A DNA stretch of 64,000 bases from TMED14 sp965657195 (GTDB lineage Bacteria; Bacteroidota; Bacteroidia; Flavobacteriales; Schleiferiaceae), in NCBI GenBank assembly GCA_965657195.1, contig CBFHNK010000001.1, positions 20,816-84,815 on the forward strand, given 5' to 3'. Both the position numbers and the translations under genes were made by a program. Shown piece after piece: positions 24,300 to 32,321 of the stretch. Each line of letters begins with the position of its first letter. Position 1 is the stretch's first letter. The notes beneath the pieces are model-generated. The model was not told the origin of the DNA, searched no databases, and saw only the letters and a program-made list of their open reading frames with translations.

Positions 24300-25529
24300 C
24301 TAGCTGCTGGCTTCAGCCCAAACTTGGGCCAGCTCAATGAGCGTTTGGACCGCGTACTCCATGTCGCTCTCGCTGACCCACTCGTAGCGGCTGTGAAAGG
24401 CGTGTTCGCCTGCAAAAATGTTGACGGTCGGCAGGCCCATGAAGCTGAGTTGGCTGCCGTCGGTTCCGCCGCGAATTCGCCCGCGCTCCGGGGTGAGGCC
24501 GGCGCGGCGCATGGCTGCTTCGGCGTGGTTGGCCACCTCGGGATGGCGGTCCAGCACCTCTTTCATATTGCGGTACTGCTCGCGCACTTCGAGCGAGAAA
24601 CTCAGCCCGGGTCGCTCAATGCACACGTCTGCTGCAAGGGCACGTAGCTGCTCGGCATAGGTGGCCAAGTCGGCGGTGCGAAAACTCCTCAGAATAAAGT
24701 GAATCTGCGCGGACTCTACGTTGCCCGTTACCTCATAGGGGTGCACGAATCCGTCGGTTCCGTCGGTGCCCTCAGGGCTCCAGTCGTGCGCAAGGCGGTC
24801 GAGTAGGGCCCCGGCCCCCTTGAGCGTGTTGACCATTTTGCCTTTGGCAAAACCGGGATGGGTGTTGGCGCCGGTGAAGGTGAGTACGGCTCCGTCGGCG
24901 CTAAAGGTCTCGTCCTCAAGGGTTCCGCGTCGCTCGCCATCTACCGTGTAGGCGAATTCGGCACCGAGGCGCGTGAGGTCGATGTGGGCGGTTCCGCGGC
25001 CCACCTCTTCGTCGGGGGTGAACAGAATCTTGATGGTGCCGTGCGCCACCTCGGGGTGCGCAACGAGCCATTCCACGGCGGCCATGATTTCGGCGATTCC
25101 CGCTTTGTTGTCGGCGCCGAGTAGGGTGCGGCCGTCGGCGGTCACAATGGCGGAACCCACCTGGTCCCGCAAATCCGGATGCTCGGCGGGGTCCAGTACG
25201 ATGCCCTCGTGGGGCAAGCGAATCACCCCTCCGTCGTAGTTGCGGTGCACGATCGGCTGCACGCCAGCGCCCGGAGCCTCAGGAGAGGTGTCCATGTGGG
25301 CGCACCAGCAAATCACCGGAACGTCGCGATCGGTCGTCGCCGCCAGCGTAGCGTACACGTAGCCGTGGTCGTCGAGCTCGGCGTCGTTCAGGCCAAGGGC
25401 ATGAAGTTCGGCCACGAGCAGGCGCCCCAAGTCTTTTTGCTTCTCGGTCGTGGGCGATGCATTCGAGTGCGGGTCGCTCTGCGTGTCAATCTGCACGTAG
25501 CGCAGCAGGCGTTCGAGGGCGGAACTCAT
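24300..25529 (-). CDS. pepT: Peptidase T (tripeptidase)
   Basis: A 409-residue cytosolic M20B aminotripeptidase with two zinc ions. Metal and catalytic segments visible are WCAHMDTSP, LLGADNKAGIAEIMAAVEWL, FTPDEEVGRGTAHID, YTVDGERRGTLEDETFSAD and, at the end, GGTDGSQLSFMGLPTVNIFAGEHAFHS. Length is normal for PepT. It overlaps the CDF gene by 4 nt (ATGA), so it is the last gene of an SDR-CDF-pepT operon. The stop lies next to a TTTCTAGCTGCTGG-type degenerate repeat. Confidence 0.95.
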   Translation of the reverse strand: MSSALERLLRYVQIDTQSDPHSNASPTTEKQKDLGRLLVAELHALGLNDAELDDHGYVYATLAATTDRDVPVICWCAHMDTSPEAPGAGVQPIVHRNYDGGVIRLPHEGIVLDPAEHPDLRDQVGSAIVTADGRTLLGADNKAGIAEIMAAVEWLVAHPEVAHGTIKILFTPDEEVGRGTAHIDLTRLGAEFAYTVDGERRGTLEDETFSADGAVLTFTGANTHPGFAKGKMVNTLKGAGALLDRLAHDWSPEGTDGTDGFVHPYEVTGNVESAQIHFILRSFRTADLATYAEQLRALAADVCIERPGLSFSLEVREQYRNMKEVLDRHPEVANHAEAAMRRAGLTPERGRIRGGTDGSQLSFMGLPTVNIFAGEHAFHSRYEWVSESDMEYAVQTLIELAQVWAEASS

Positions 25530-26515
25530 AAGTCAGTGCGCATTAAGCTGTGCTTGCCGTTGACCAGTACGTTTTCTACGGTCCACGAAATCGTGCGTTC
25601 AAAGGCGTGTTCGCGAACGGTGCAGTCGGCCACCTGGCAGAGCGAGCAGGAATCGGGTACACAAGGGTCGGCATGCACCGAAAACTCTACTTCGTGCTCA
25701 AAGGTTGAGGCAATGAGCTCTTCCATCGCGTCGACTTCGTCGTGCACGCGCTGCAGGTCCCAGTAGTGGGGTAGGGTCAGGTGGGCGTCGACGTGGTACT
25801 GACCGCCGTAGTGCACCAAGCGAAAGTGGTGCACGTCGATCCATTCTTGCTTGCGCTTGGCGTCGAGCGTGGCCACGACCTTTTCGAGGACGTTGACGTC
25901 GGCCGCGTCCATGAGGCCGGCAAGTGCCTTGCGCAGAACTGAGAAGCTCTGGTAGCCCACGATTCCGCCCATGACCAAACCGATGGCGGGGTCAATCCAC
26001 GGAATGCCGGTCCAAAGCACCAGCCCGAGGCCAAGTGTGACGCCCACCGAGGTGTAGAAGTCCGACAGCAGGTGCTCGCCCTCGGCGGTGAAGGCGACCG
26101 AGAGCTGGCGCTTGCCCAATCGCTTGTACACAAGGCCAATGGCCCCGTTGACCATACCGGCTCCGAGGGTTAGTGCGAGACCCAGACTGAGCTGTTCAGG
26201 CATTTTACCTTCGGCGAGGTGCATGACGGCCTGGTAAAAGATTCCGAGGGCGGTAATGGCCATCAGCAGACCCTCGAAGGCGGCTGAAATGAACTCGATT
26301 TTGCCGTGGCCGTAGGGGTGCGAGGCGTCGCGAGGCTGGCGGGCGTACCACACGCTGAATATGGTGAGGGCTCCGGCCAACAGGTGCACGGTGGACTCGA
26401 GCACGTCCGACAAAATGGCGATCGAGTGGGTGCTGAAGTAGGCGTAGATTTTAACGGCCAATAGCAGAAAACCGACGCTCAAAAGCTGCAGGGGGAGGCG
26501 AATAATCGGATTCAT
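25526..26515 (-). CDS. Cation diffusion facilitator (metal efflux)
   Basis: A 329-residue inner-membrane CDF transporter with six helices. Metal site A residues are in the HPYGHGKIEF segment and the later helix-5 SDFYTSVGV. The cytosolic C-terminal domain has HHFRLVHYGGQYHVDAHLTLP. A further tail of about 45 residues carries HADPC..DSCSLCQVADC, a four-cysteine set seen in Bacteroidota members that may sense metal. Zn, Fe or Mn export is likely but the metal is not decidable. ATGA overlaps link it to the SDR gene upstream and pepT downstream. Confidence 0.9.
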   Translation of the reverse strand: MNPIIRLPLQLLSVGFLLLAVKIYAYFSTHSIAILSDVLESTVHLLAGALTIFSVWYARQPRDASHPYGHGKIEFISAAFEGLLMAITALGIFYQAVMHLAEGKMPEQLSLGLALTLGAGMVNGAIGLVYKRLGKRQLSVAFTAEGEHLLSDFYTSVGVTLGLGLVLWTGIPWIDPAIGLVMGGIVGYQSFSVLRKALAGLMDAADVNVLEKVVATLDAKRKQEWIDVHHFRLVHYGGQYHVDAHLTLPHYWDLQRVHDEVDAMEELIASTFEHEVEFSVHADPCVPDSCSLCQVADCTVREHAFERTISWTVENVLVNGKHSLMRTDL

Positions 26516-27264
26516 GCGCGGCGAACGAGGGTTGATGAAGCTTGAGCGGCCGGCATGAGTAGGACGTCCGCAAGGTTGACGTGCGAAGGGGCGGTTGCAA
26601 CATAGCCAATGACTTCGGCAACATCTTCAGGGCTAAGTGGTTGCATTCCAGAGTATACGGAGTCGGCCTTGGCGCGGTCGCCGTGAAAACGAACGGTAGA
26701 GAACTCGGTGTCGGCCAATCCAGGGGCGATTTGGCTGACTTTGATGCCCTTGGGTGTAAGGTCGAGGCGCATTCCGTCTGTGAGTCCGTCGACGGCGAAT
26801 TTCGAGGCGCCGTAGACGTTTCCGCCGGGGTAGGCCTCGCGGCCCGCCAAGCTACCAATGTTGATGATGTGGCCCTGCCCACGGGCCACCATGGTTGGGG
26901 CTACCGCGCGGGTCACGTACAGCAGGCCTTTGAGGTTGGTGTCGATCATCTCGTCCCAGTCCTGAAGCGAACCTTCTTCGATGGATTCGCGCCCGCGGGC
27001 CAGGCCTGCGTTGTTGACGAGCACGTCCACTTCAGCAAAGGGCCGGCGGTCCCACGCAGCCTGAACGGCAGCGGCGTCGCGCACGTCGACCGTGTCGAAC
27101 CAAAGTTCCGCACCAGGCGATGCCGCCAAAACCTCGCCGCGCAGTTGTGCCAAACGGTCGGCACGCCGAGCCCATGCCCCCACGCGCCATCCGCGCTCGG
27201 CAAACCAGCGCACGCTGGCCGCCCCAAAACCCGACGAAGCGCCGGTAATCCAAACCGTTTTCAT
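26512..27264 (-). CDS. Short-chain dehydrogenase/reductase (YdfG-like)
   Basis: A 250-residue classical SDR. The cofactor motif is TGASSGFG (about 7-14), NNAG follows in VLVNNAGLARG, the catalytic serine is in INIGSLAG, and the Tyr/Lys pair in YGASKFA. The RRADR stretch after the first Rossmann unit suggests NADP preference. It resembles YdfG-type 3-hydroxy acid/serine dehydrogenases, but the substrate is open. First gene of the operon with the CDF transporter and pepT; divergent from the TonB-dependent receptor 30 bp away. Confidence 0.9.
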   Translation of the reverse strand: MKTVWITGASSGFGAASVRWFAERGWRVGAWARRADRLAQLRGEVLAASPGAELWFDTVDVRDAAAVQAAWDRRPFAEVDVLVNNAGLARGRESIEEGSLQDWDEMIDTNLKGLLYVTRAVAPTMVARGQGHIINIGSLAGREAYPGGNVYGASKFAVDGLTDGMRLDLTPKGIKVSQIAPGLADTEFSTVRFHGDRAKADSVYSGMQPLSPEDVAEVIGYVATAPSHVNLADVLLMPAAQASSTLVRRA

Positions 27265-27294
27265 ACTTTGGTAAACTTAGCCACAACACCTGCA

Positions 27295-29382
27295 ATGCGC
27301 CGAATTATTTTATTCACCATAGCTGCGTTAAACGTTTGCCAACTCGCTGCCCAGCAGCGCCCGAACACCGCGCCCAAGGACAGCCTCATTACCCTCGACG
27401 AGACCGTCGTGACGGTAAGCCGCAACGCGACCAACCTGGCGGCGACCTACGTTTCGGTCGATGTCCTTCCGAGCCGTTTGGCGCTCGACAAACCCAATGG
27501 CCGCATTGAGCAAACGCTTCAAATGGCTCCGGGGGTGACCATGCAAGATGGCCAGGCCAACATCCGCGCGGGCAGTGGCTGGTCGCTGGGCAGCGGGTCC
27601 CGCGTGCTGGTGCTGGTCGACGACCTGCCTGCCTTGAGTCCGGACGCCGGCGGCGTGCAGTGGTCTACCATGCCCATGGAAGCCCTCGACCAAGTCGAAG
27701 TGGTTAAGGGCGCGTCGTCGTCGCTCTACGGTTCGTCGGCGCTCAACGGCGTCATTCACCTGCGCACCTGGGAACCTTCGGCCAAGCCCCGCGTCTTTGT
27801 GAGCACCTTGGCGGAATCCTACGGCCAACCTCCCCGACTGGGCCTGCGGTGGTACGACGGTCCGCGCGGCCGCGGAGCCCTGCGCTTCGCCGCCAGTGGA
27901 AGCGATTCCACCGGCCGCCACGGCTGGGTCGTGCACGGCCAGGCCTTTGGCGACCAGGGCTACCAGTACAAGGTCGGCGAAACCAGCGGGCGCCTGCACG
28001 CCAAGTACCGGTTCCGCCCCAATGCCCGCACCGAATGGGGCCTGAACGCGCAGTATATGGACCGCAGCAGCCGGTCCGCTCTGCTTTGGGAGGATTTTCG
28101 CTTCGGATACACGCCACTCGACTCGTCGGCGACCCAGACCGACAGCCGTATTGGCGCCGTGGCCGGCCACCTTATTGTGCGCGGCGACGGAATCAAGCAC
28201 ACCCTTCGCGTGCGCGCCATGGGCATCGATACCAAGAGTTTTTTGGACAGCAACGACTACTCCAACACGTCCCAGCAGCTGCTCGGGGAGTACCTCGCCC
28301 AAGCCTACCGGGGCCGTTGGGCGGTGACGGCGGGCGTGCAGGGTTCCGCCAGCCAAATGACTTCGCCGCTCTTTTCGGGCGACCACCGCAGCGCCAATCT
28401 GGGCGGACTCCTTCAAGTGGACTACACCCGAGCCCGCTGGGATGCCCACGTGGGACTGCGCTACGAGGCCTTTCAAATCGACGACCTCGAGGTGTACAGC
28501 CGGCCCGTGCTGCGTGCCGGAGCGCACCGCGCCTTTGGCCGCGCTACCCACCTGCGCGCCTCGTGGGCCCAGGGATTTCGCTACCCGTCGATCGCCGAGC
28601 TCTACAGTGCCTCGGCGGCAGGAGTTCTGCAGGTTTTTCCGCGGCCAGGACTCAAGCCCGAGCAGGGCTGGACGGCCGAACTCGCTCTTCGGCAAGCATT
28701 TAAAGGGCGTAGCGGCCTCAAGGGTTACGCGGACTTGGCCCTGTTCCGCACCGAGTTTCGCGACATGCTTGAATTCAGCTTTGGCCAGTGGGCCAACGTG
28801 CCCAACGCAGGCTTAGCCAACTTCGGATTTACCTCGCTCAACGTCGGCCCCACCCGCATTCAGGGCCTCGAGGCCACCGCCGTGGGTGAGGCCAAGCTCG
28901 GCCCCGGTCAGCTCCAGGCCATGCTCTCGTACACCTTCGCCCAGCCGATCGCCCTTGAGCCCGAAAAGGTCTATGCCACGGACGCCGCAGGCTCCGCGCT
29001 AACCTACACCTCAACCTCGCTGGACCCGAGCAAAAATGTGCTCAAGTACCGCTACCGCCATGTGGGCAAGGCCGACGTCGCCTACACCTGGCGCCGGGTG
29101 ACGGCCGCATTCAGCGTTCGCGCCAACAGTTTTATGGAGAACATTGACGGAATTTTCACCTCGCCCTTGGTCTCGATTTACGTGCCGGGGGTAGCCGATT
29201 CGCGCACCTTTACTCAGGGCGGAGACTTTATCACCGACGCCCGTCTGCAGTTCAAGGTCAGCGACCGGTGGACGCTTATAGTGGCCGCTACCAACCTGAA
29301 CAACAGGGTAGTAAGTCCGCGCCCAGCACTACTGGCAGAGCCGCGCATGCTGAGTTTTCAAGCCAACTTTTTGCTACATTAG
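27295..29382 (+). CDS. TonB-dependent outer-membrane receptor
   Basis: A 695-residue receptor. Signal peptide MRRIILFTIAALNVCQLAAQ, then a plug domain (about 30-155) with LDETVVTVSR, GVTMQDGQANIRAG, VLVLVDDLP and QVEVVKGASSSLYGSSALNGVIHL, then a 22-strand barrel ending near LSFQANFLLH. It takes up an unknown ligand through the outer membrane using TonB energy. No carboxypeptidase-like N-terminal domain and no SusD partner are present, so it is a simple receptor for a siderophore, vitamin or metal. A longer in-frame ORF reaches back to 26581, but that part is antisense to the SDR gene and is not coding. Confidence 0.93.
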   Translation: MRRIILFTIAALNVCQLAAQQRPNTAPKDSLITLDETVVTVSRNATNLAATYVSVDVLPSRLALDKPNGRIEQTLQMAPGVTMQDGQANIRAGSGWSLGSGSRVLVLVDDLPALSPDAGGVQWSTMPMEALDQVEVVKGASSSLYGSSALNGVIHLRTWEPSAKPRVFVSTLAESYGQPPRLGLRWYDGPRGRGALRFAASGSDSTGRHGWVVHGQAFGDQGYQYKVGETSGRLHAKYRFRPNARTEWGLNAQYMDRSSRSALLWEDFRFGYTPLDSSATQTDSRIGAVAGHLIVRGDGIKHTLRVRAMGIDTKSFLDSNDYSNTSQQLLGEYLAQAYRGRWAVTAGVQGSASQMTSPLFSGDHRSANLGGLLQVDYTRARWDAHVGLRYEAFQIDDLEVYSRPVLRAGAHRAFGRATHLRASWAQGFRYPSIAELYSASAAGVLQVFPRPGLKPEQGWTAELALRQAFKGRSGLKGYADLALFRTEFRDMLEFSFGQWANVPNAGLANFGFTSLNVGPTRIQGLEATAVGEAKLGPGQLQAMLSYTFAQPIALEPEKVYATDAAGSALTYTSTSLDPSKNVLKYRYRHVGKADVAYTWRRVTAAFSVRANSFMENIDGIFTSPLVSIYVPGVADSRTFTQGGDFITDARLQFKVSDRWTLIVAATNLNNRVVSPRPALLAEPRMLSFQANFLLH

Positions 29383-29387
29383 GCCTT

Positions 29388-29894
29388 ATGAAAAAACTAC
29401 TCCTCGTGGCGGTGTCCGCCCTCGCACTTGCTTCATGCAAAAAAGAACCAACCCTAGCCGACAAGCTTGAAGGCACGTGGCTCGTGAACGACATTACGGC
29501 GGCGGGAACTGTCGATTTGACCTCCCTCGGCCTCGGACTGGGCCTTACCCCGATTGTGGCGACTGACCAATCCATTTCGGCCACCTCGTTGTTCACCATG
29601 GTCCAAGAGCCAAATAGCGTGGACTTCGCCATCGACGCACAACTCGAAGTTGCGGCGGGCGCCTTGACCATCCCCTTCCCCTGGCAGCAGTCGGGCAACG
29701 GAACCTGGCTTGCCAAATCCGGCAACGGCGTCGCTCCGGATTCGGTTATTATTACGGCTACCGACGGAACCATTACCCGCTACGAAGTCCTCAGCATTCT
29801 TGAGTCGGCCATTCGCCTGCGCACGACTACTGACATTACGACACCTGCCGAAGGCACGCTCAACCTCGAGTTCAGCTTCGCGAAGCAGCTCTAG
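29388..29894 (+). CDS. Lipoprotein of unknown function
   Basis: A 168-residue lipoprotein: MKKLLLVAVSALALASC with the lipobox cysteine at 17, then KKEPTLADKLEGTWLVNDIT, which resembles the opening of small lipocalin-like lipoproteins in Bacteroidota. The remainder is beta-rich with a Thr-rich end. It starts 5 nt after the receptor stop codon and is followed by a strong terminator, so the two form one operon. It might be a surface partner of the receptor, but this is only suggested by position. Confidence 0.8.
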   Translation: MKKLLLVAVSALALASCKKEPTLADKLEGTWLVNDITAAGTVDLTSLGLGLGLTPIVATDQSISATSLFTMVQEPNSVDFAIDAQLEVAAGALTIPFPWQQSGNGTWLAKSGNGVAPDSVIITATDGTITRYEVLSILESAIRLRTTTDITTPAEGTLNLEFSFAKQL

Positions 29895-29929
29895 GAACCT
29901 GACTTTCAATTTTCGCCGTCACGGCGCGG

Positions 29930-29959
29930 AACCCAGGCAATTTTTGCCTGGGTTTTTTT
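29930..29959 (+). terminator. Rho-independent terminator of the TonB receptor operon
   Basis: Perfect 10-bp stem AACCCAGGCA / TGCCTGGGTT with a 5-nt loop and a T-run to 29959, right after the lipoprotein gene. Confidence 0.92.
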
Positions 29960-30004
29960 ATGCCCCAATCCGAATTTTGGCACATAATTTTCACTATTGA
30001 AGGA

Positions 30005-31021
30005 ATGCATTGGACTGAGATTGCCATAATCGTTTTTGGGTTGGGTGTCTTTGGTGTCGAATACCTTTTGCTCCGTTTAAATGGTAAGTCTGTCAGCGGT
30101 CAACAGGTTGCCCTAAACCTTTCGTTGGGGATGATTGAGCGCCTATTTGCTTTGCTTTCGTTCAGCTTTGGGGTATGGTTGTTTGCAATGTTGATACCCT
30201 ACCGTATTCTTCCAGAGATTCAACCTTCTTGGCTCAATTTCGCCATCGCCTTTGTGGTGGTTGACCTGTTTTGGTACCTCTACCACCGCATTTCGCATCG
30301 GGTGAGTATTATTTGGGTGGCCCACCTTGTACACCACCAGCCCGAGGAGTACAACTTCAGCGTCAATTTTGCTAATTCCCCCATTGGTCAGCTTGTGCGC
30401 GTAGTGGTTTATAGTCCGATGATATTATTCGGAATTGACCCTGAATATATGGTTCTAGCTAACGTGATTAACGCCTTTTACCAAGCACTGCTGCATAGTG
30501 AGCTGTGGCCCGCATGGGTTGGTTTAGAGCGTTTTATAGTTACCCCGCGCTTTCATCAAATACACCACTCTTCAGCACGTGCACACCTTGACAAAAACTA
30601 CGGGGGAATTTTCACCATATGGGATCGTTTGTTTGGTAGCTACCACGATGGCCGCGAGCCCGTCACTTATGGATTGACAAAGCCTATTGAACAGCGGGAT
30701 CCGTTCTACGTGAGTTCCTTCTATGCGGCCCGTCTCATTCAAAATTTTCGCGACTATCCATTTCTGAAGGCATTCAGTTTACTCTTTGCGGGTCCCGAAC
30801 ATCAACCTGCTGAAATGCCAAGAATGTACCATGCTGAGGTGGTTTATCGTCCAATTGTCTTTGTGGTTGGATTCGCTGTATTCCTCACTGGTTTTGCGCT
30901 TACCGGAATTCCTCAGCTTCCCTTTTGGTTATCGTTTTCGATTGCTTTCTCTGGAATCATTCTCGCAAGCGGTATTGTACCTTTGCCGCCCAGAGCAAAA
31001 GCGCAGCGCGCCGAGCTCTAG
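30005..31021 (+). CDS. Sterol desaturase / fatty acid hydroxylase family membrane protein
   Basis: A 338-residue integral membrane di-iron oxygenase. The histidine clusters are HRISH, HLVHH (followed by QPEEYN) and HQIHH, in the order and spacing of the FA_hydroxylase family, between several membrane helices. It may hydroxylate or desaturate a lipid or carotenoid. I prefer the ATG at 30005 because AAGGA precedes it; the frame could start at 29960. Codon use is A/T-richer than its neighbours, suggesting transfer. The last codons contain the TACCTTTG promoter of tRNA-Arg(CCG), whose 5' end lies 3 nt after the stop. Confidence 0.85.
   Translation: MHWTEIAIIVFGLGVFGVEYLLLRLNGKSVSGQQVALNLSLGMIERLFALLSFSFGVWLFAMLIPYRILPEIQPSWLNFAIAFVVVDLFWYLYHRISHRVSIIWVAHLVHHQPEEYNFSVNFANSPIGQLVRVVVYSPMILFGIDPEYMVLANVINAFYQALLHSELWPAWVGLERFIVTPRFHQIHHSSARAHLDKNYGGIFTIWDRLFGSYHDGREPVTYGLTKPIEQRDPFYVSSFYAARLIQNFRDYPFLKAFSLLFAGPEHQPAEMPRMYHAEVVYRPIVFVVGFAVFLTGFALTGIPQLPFWLSFSIAFSGIILASGIVPLPPRAKAQRAEL
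30978..30985 (+). promoter_or_regulatory. -7 element of tRNA-Arg(CCG), inside a coding region
   Basis: TACCTTTG, an exact consensus match, within the codons for the last residues (VPLPP) of the upstream CDS and 39 nt before the mature tRNA. No other promoter-like box fits between the CDS stop and the tRNA. Confidence 0.55.
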
Positions 31022-31024
31022 GAA

Positions 31025-31096
31025 GGCCCTGTAGTACAATGGATAGTATGTGGGTTTCCGGAGCCTAAGATGCAGGTTCGATTCCTGCCAGGGCCA
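31025..31096 (+). tRNA. tRNA-Arg(CCG)
   Basis: A 72-nt cloverleaf: acceptor GGCCCTG/CAGGGCC, anticodon arm TGGGT-TTCCGGA-GCCTA with anticodon CCG, T arm GCAGG-TTCGATT-CCTGC, discriminator A; CCA not encoded. It reads arginine CGG codons and is followed by a strong terminator. Confidence 0.95.
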
Positions 31097-31109
31097 CACA
31101 GGGGATGAA

Positions 31110-31136
31110 CCCGCCGCGCGAGCGGCGGGTTTTTTT
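31110..31136 (+). terminator. Terminator of tRNA-Arg(CCG)
   Basis: Perfect 8-bp stem CCCGCCGC / GCGGCGGG with GCGA loop and seven T, 13 nt after the tRNA. Confidence 0.93.
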
Positions 31137-31149
31137 GTACCCTAAACGA

Positions 31150-31536
31150 TTAAGCCTCCTTGGCCGATTGGCACTCCTCAAGTGCCTCTTGGGCCTTTTT
31201 GAGCTCGGTTTGAGCCTTCTTTTTGGCGGTTTCGGCCTTTTTAAAAGCGTCGTTGGCTTCTCGTAACTCGTTTTGTAGCTGGTTTAGTGTACTGCGAAGC
31301 TGTTCGGCTTCGTGGCGCCATTTAGCTGCTTCGCTCGCTTTGGCGGCCAAATCTTTGGCGTCTTTAGTTTGGGTCCAAAAACTGTAGGCCGCATAGAGTA
31401 CAACCCCCACGACGACCATGATGCGGATTTCTGACTGCCAGGCGCCAATCGCGGGGACAACAAAGCCCAAGGCAAAAAGTAGAATGAGAAGGGCTCCGAG
31501 CAGCATGAGGCCGCGCTCAATAAGTGATTGGTTCAT
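31150..31536 (-). CDS. Membrane-anchored coiled-coil protein
   Basis: A 128-residue protein with two N-terminal membrane helices (about 8-30 and 37-55) and a charged alpha-helical tail from residue 60 on with heptad spacing (LRSTLNQLQNELREANDAFKKAETAKKKAQTELKKAQEALEE). No enzyme motif. It lies 9 nt downstream of the CREST-like membrane gene on the same strand, so they probably form an operon. Function unknown; the tail suggests a scaffold or oligomerising role. Confidence 0.7.
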   Translation of the reverse strand: MNQSLIERGLMLLGALLILLFALGFVVPAIGAWQSEIRIMVVVGVVLYAAYSFWTQTKDAKDLAAKASEAAKWRHEAEQLRSTLNQLQNELREANDAFKKAETAKKKAQTELKKAQEALEECQSAKEA

Positions 31537-31545
31537 TGGGTAGAT

Positions 31546-32244
31546 TTATGACTTGGAAGTTAGGGTATTTGCCTGAATTCTCGAGAAATCCGCCACCATG
31601 ACGAGGGTAAAGTGCGTGGCGACGGCACCAAAGAGGTGCCACAAAAAATGAGATCCCATGGGGAGCCAGCCTTGGGCGTCGCTGCCGCGCATGGCGAGGG
31701 CGGTTCCGAAGCTAAGAAGCGCCAACGCGAACGGGCGGCGCAGTACCGCATGGCGAAGGACCTGAACCACCATGGGCACGATGAGCGAAAGCGCCATGAG
31801 CAGGTAGCCCACGGTAAGGGCATACTGGGTGTTGAGCAGCCGGTAGCCCAAGGCTTGAGCGCCAAAGCTCGCGGCGAGGGATGCGGCAGCGGCTTTGACC
31901 CCGCCGGTCCAGGCGAGCCAGAACTTCCAGGCGGCAATGACAATCAGCATAAGTATGGGCAGCCAGTCCATTAGGATAAAGAAGGCGTGAAGGCGAAAGC
32001 CGTGGTAAATGGTTCCGCCCACGGCGCCAATCCAGAGAAGAATGAGGGCCTGGCGAATCCAGCGAAGTTCGCGACCCGTTCCGCGCAGTGCGCGCGACCA
32101 GTAAAAGGCAAGGGCCACAAACACGGCGGCTGAAGCCATGTTAAACGGTTCCTGGATGAGGGCGTTGAGGTCGGTTTCGAAGTAAAGGGTTCCGCCGTCT
32201 ACGGGGTGCCGGCCGTTGAGGACTTGGAATTCGCTACGGGGCAT
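31546..32244 (-). CDS. Multi-pass membrane protein, possible CREST/ceramidase-like hydrolase
   Basis: A 232-residue protein with seven predicted helices. Sites that resemble the CREST superfamily (alkaline ceramidase, PAQR, Per1) are an N-terminal E..N..SAAVFVALA region, YHGFRLHAFFILMDWLPI (His...Asp) and SHFLWHLFGAVATHF (late His cluster). CREST enzymes use Ser/His/Asp and a zinc held by histidines to split amide bonds in lipids. Sphingolipids occur in many Bacteroidota, so the idea fits, but the similarity is motif-level only. First gene of a two-gene unit with the coiled-coil protein. Confidence 0.55.
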   Translation of the reverse strand: MPRSEFQVLNGRHPVDGGTLYFETDLNALIQEPFNMASAAVFVALAFYWSRALRGTGRELRWIRQALILLWIGAVGGTIYHGFRLHAFFILMDWLPILMLIVIAAWKFWLAWTGGVKAAAASLAASFGAQALGYRLLNTQYALTVGYLLMALSLIVPMVVQVLRHAVLRRPFALALLSFGTALAMRGSDAQGWLPMGSHFLWHLFGAVATHFTLVMVADFSRIQANTLTSKS

Positions 32245-32281
32245 TAATGGACGGTATTAAATGTCTTTATATGTTGGATTT

Positions 32282-32298
32282 GGGCAAAGATTTTGCCC
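32282..32298 (+). other. Stem-loop in the leader of the SPFH gene
   Basis: GGGCAAA-GAT-TTTGCCC, a perfect 7-bp stem with a 3-nt loop, 23 nt before the ATG at 32322. It could act on the mRNA or as an operator. Confidence 0.5.
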
Positions 32299-32321
32299 AT
32301 GTGAAGCAAACACTTAAAGGT

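Noticed and set aside
26581..27294. 238 extra N-terminal codons in frame with the TonB-dependent receptor
   Set aside because: This part is antisense to the intact SDR gene and precedes a clear signal peptide at 27295.
27328..28695. 455-residue ORF antisense to the TonB-dependent receptor
   Set aside because: Third-codon G+C bias of the receptor gene opens the opposite frame; no domain is visible.
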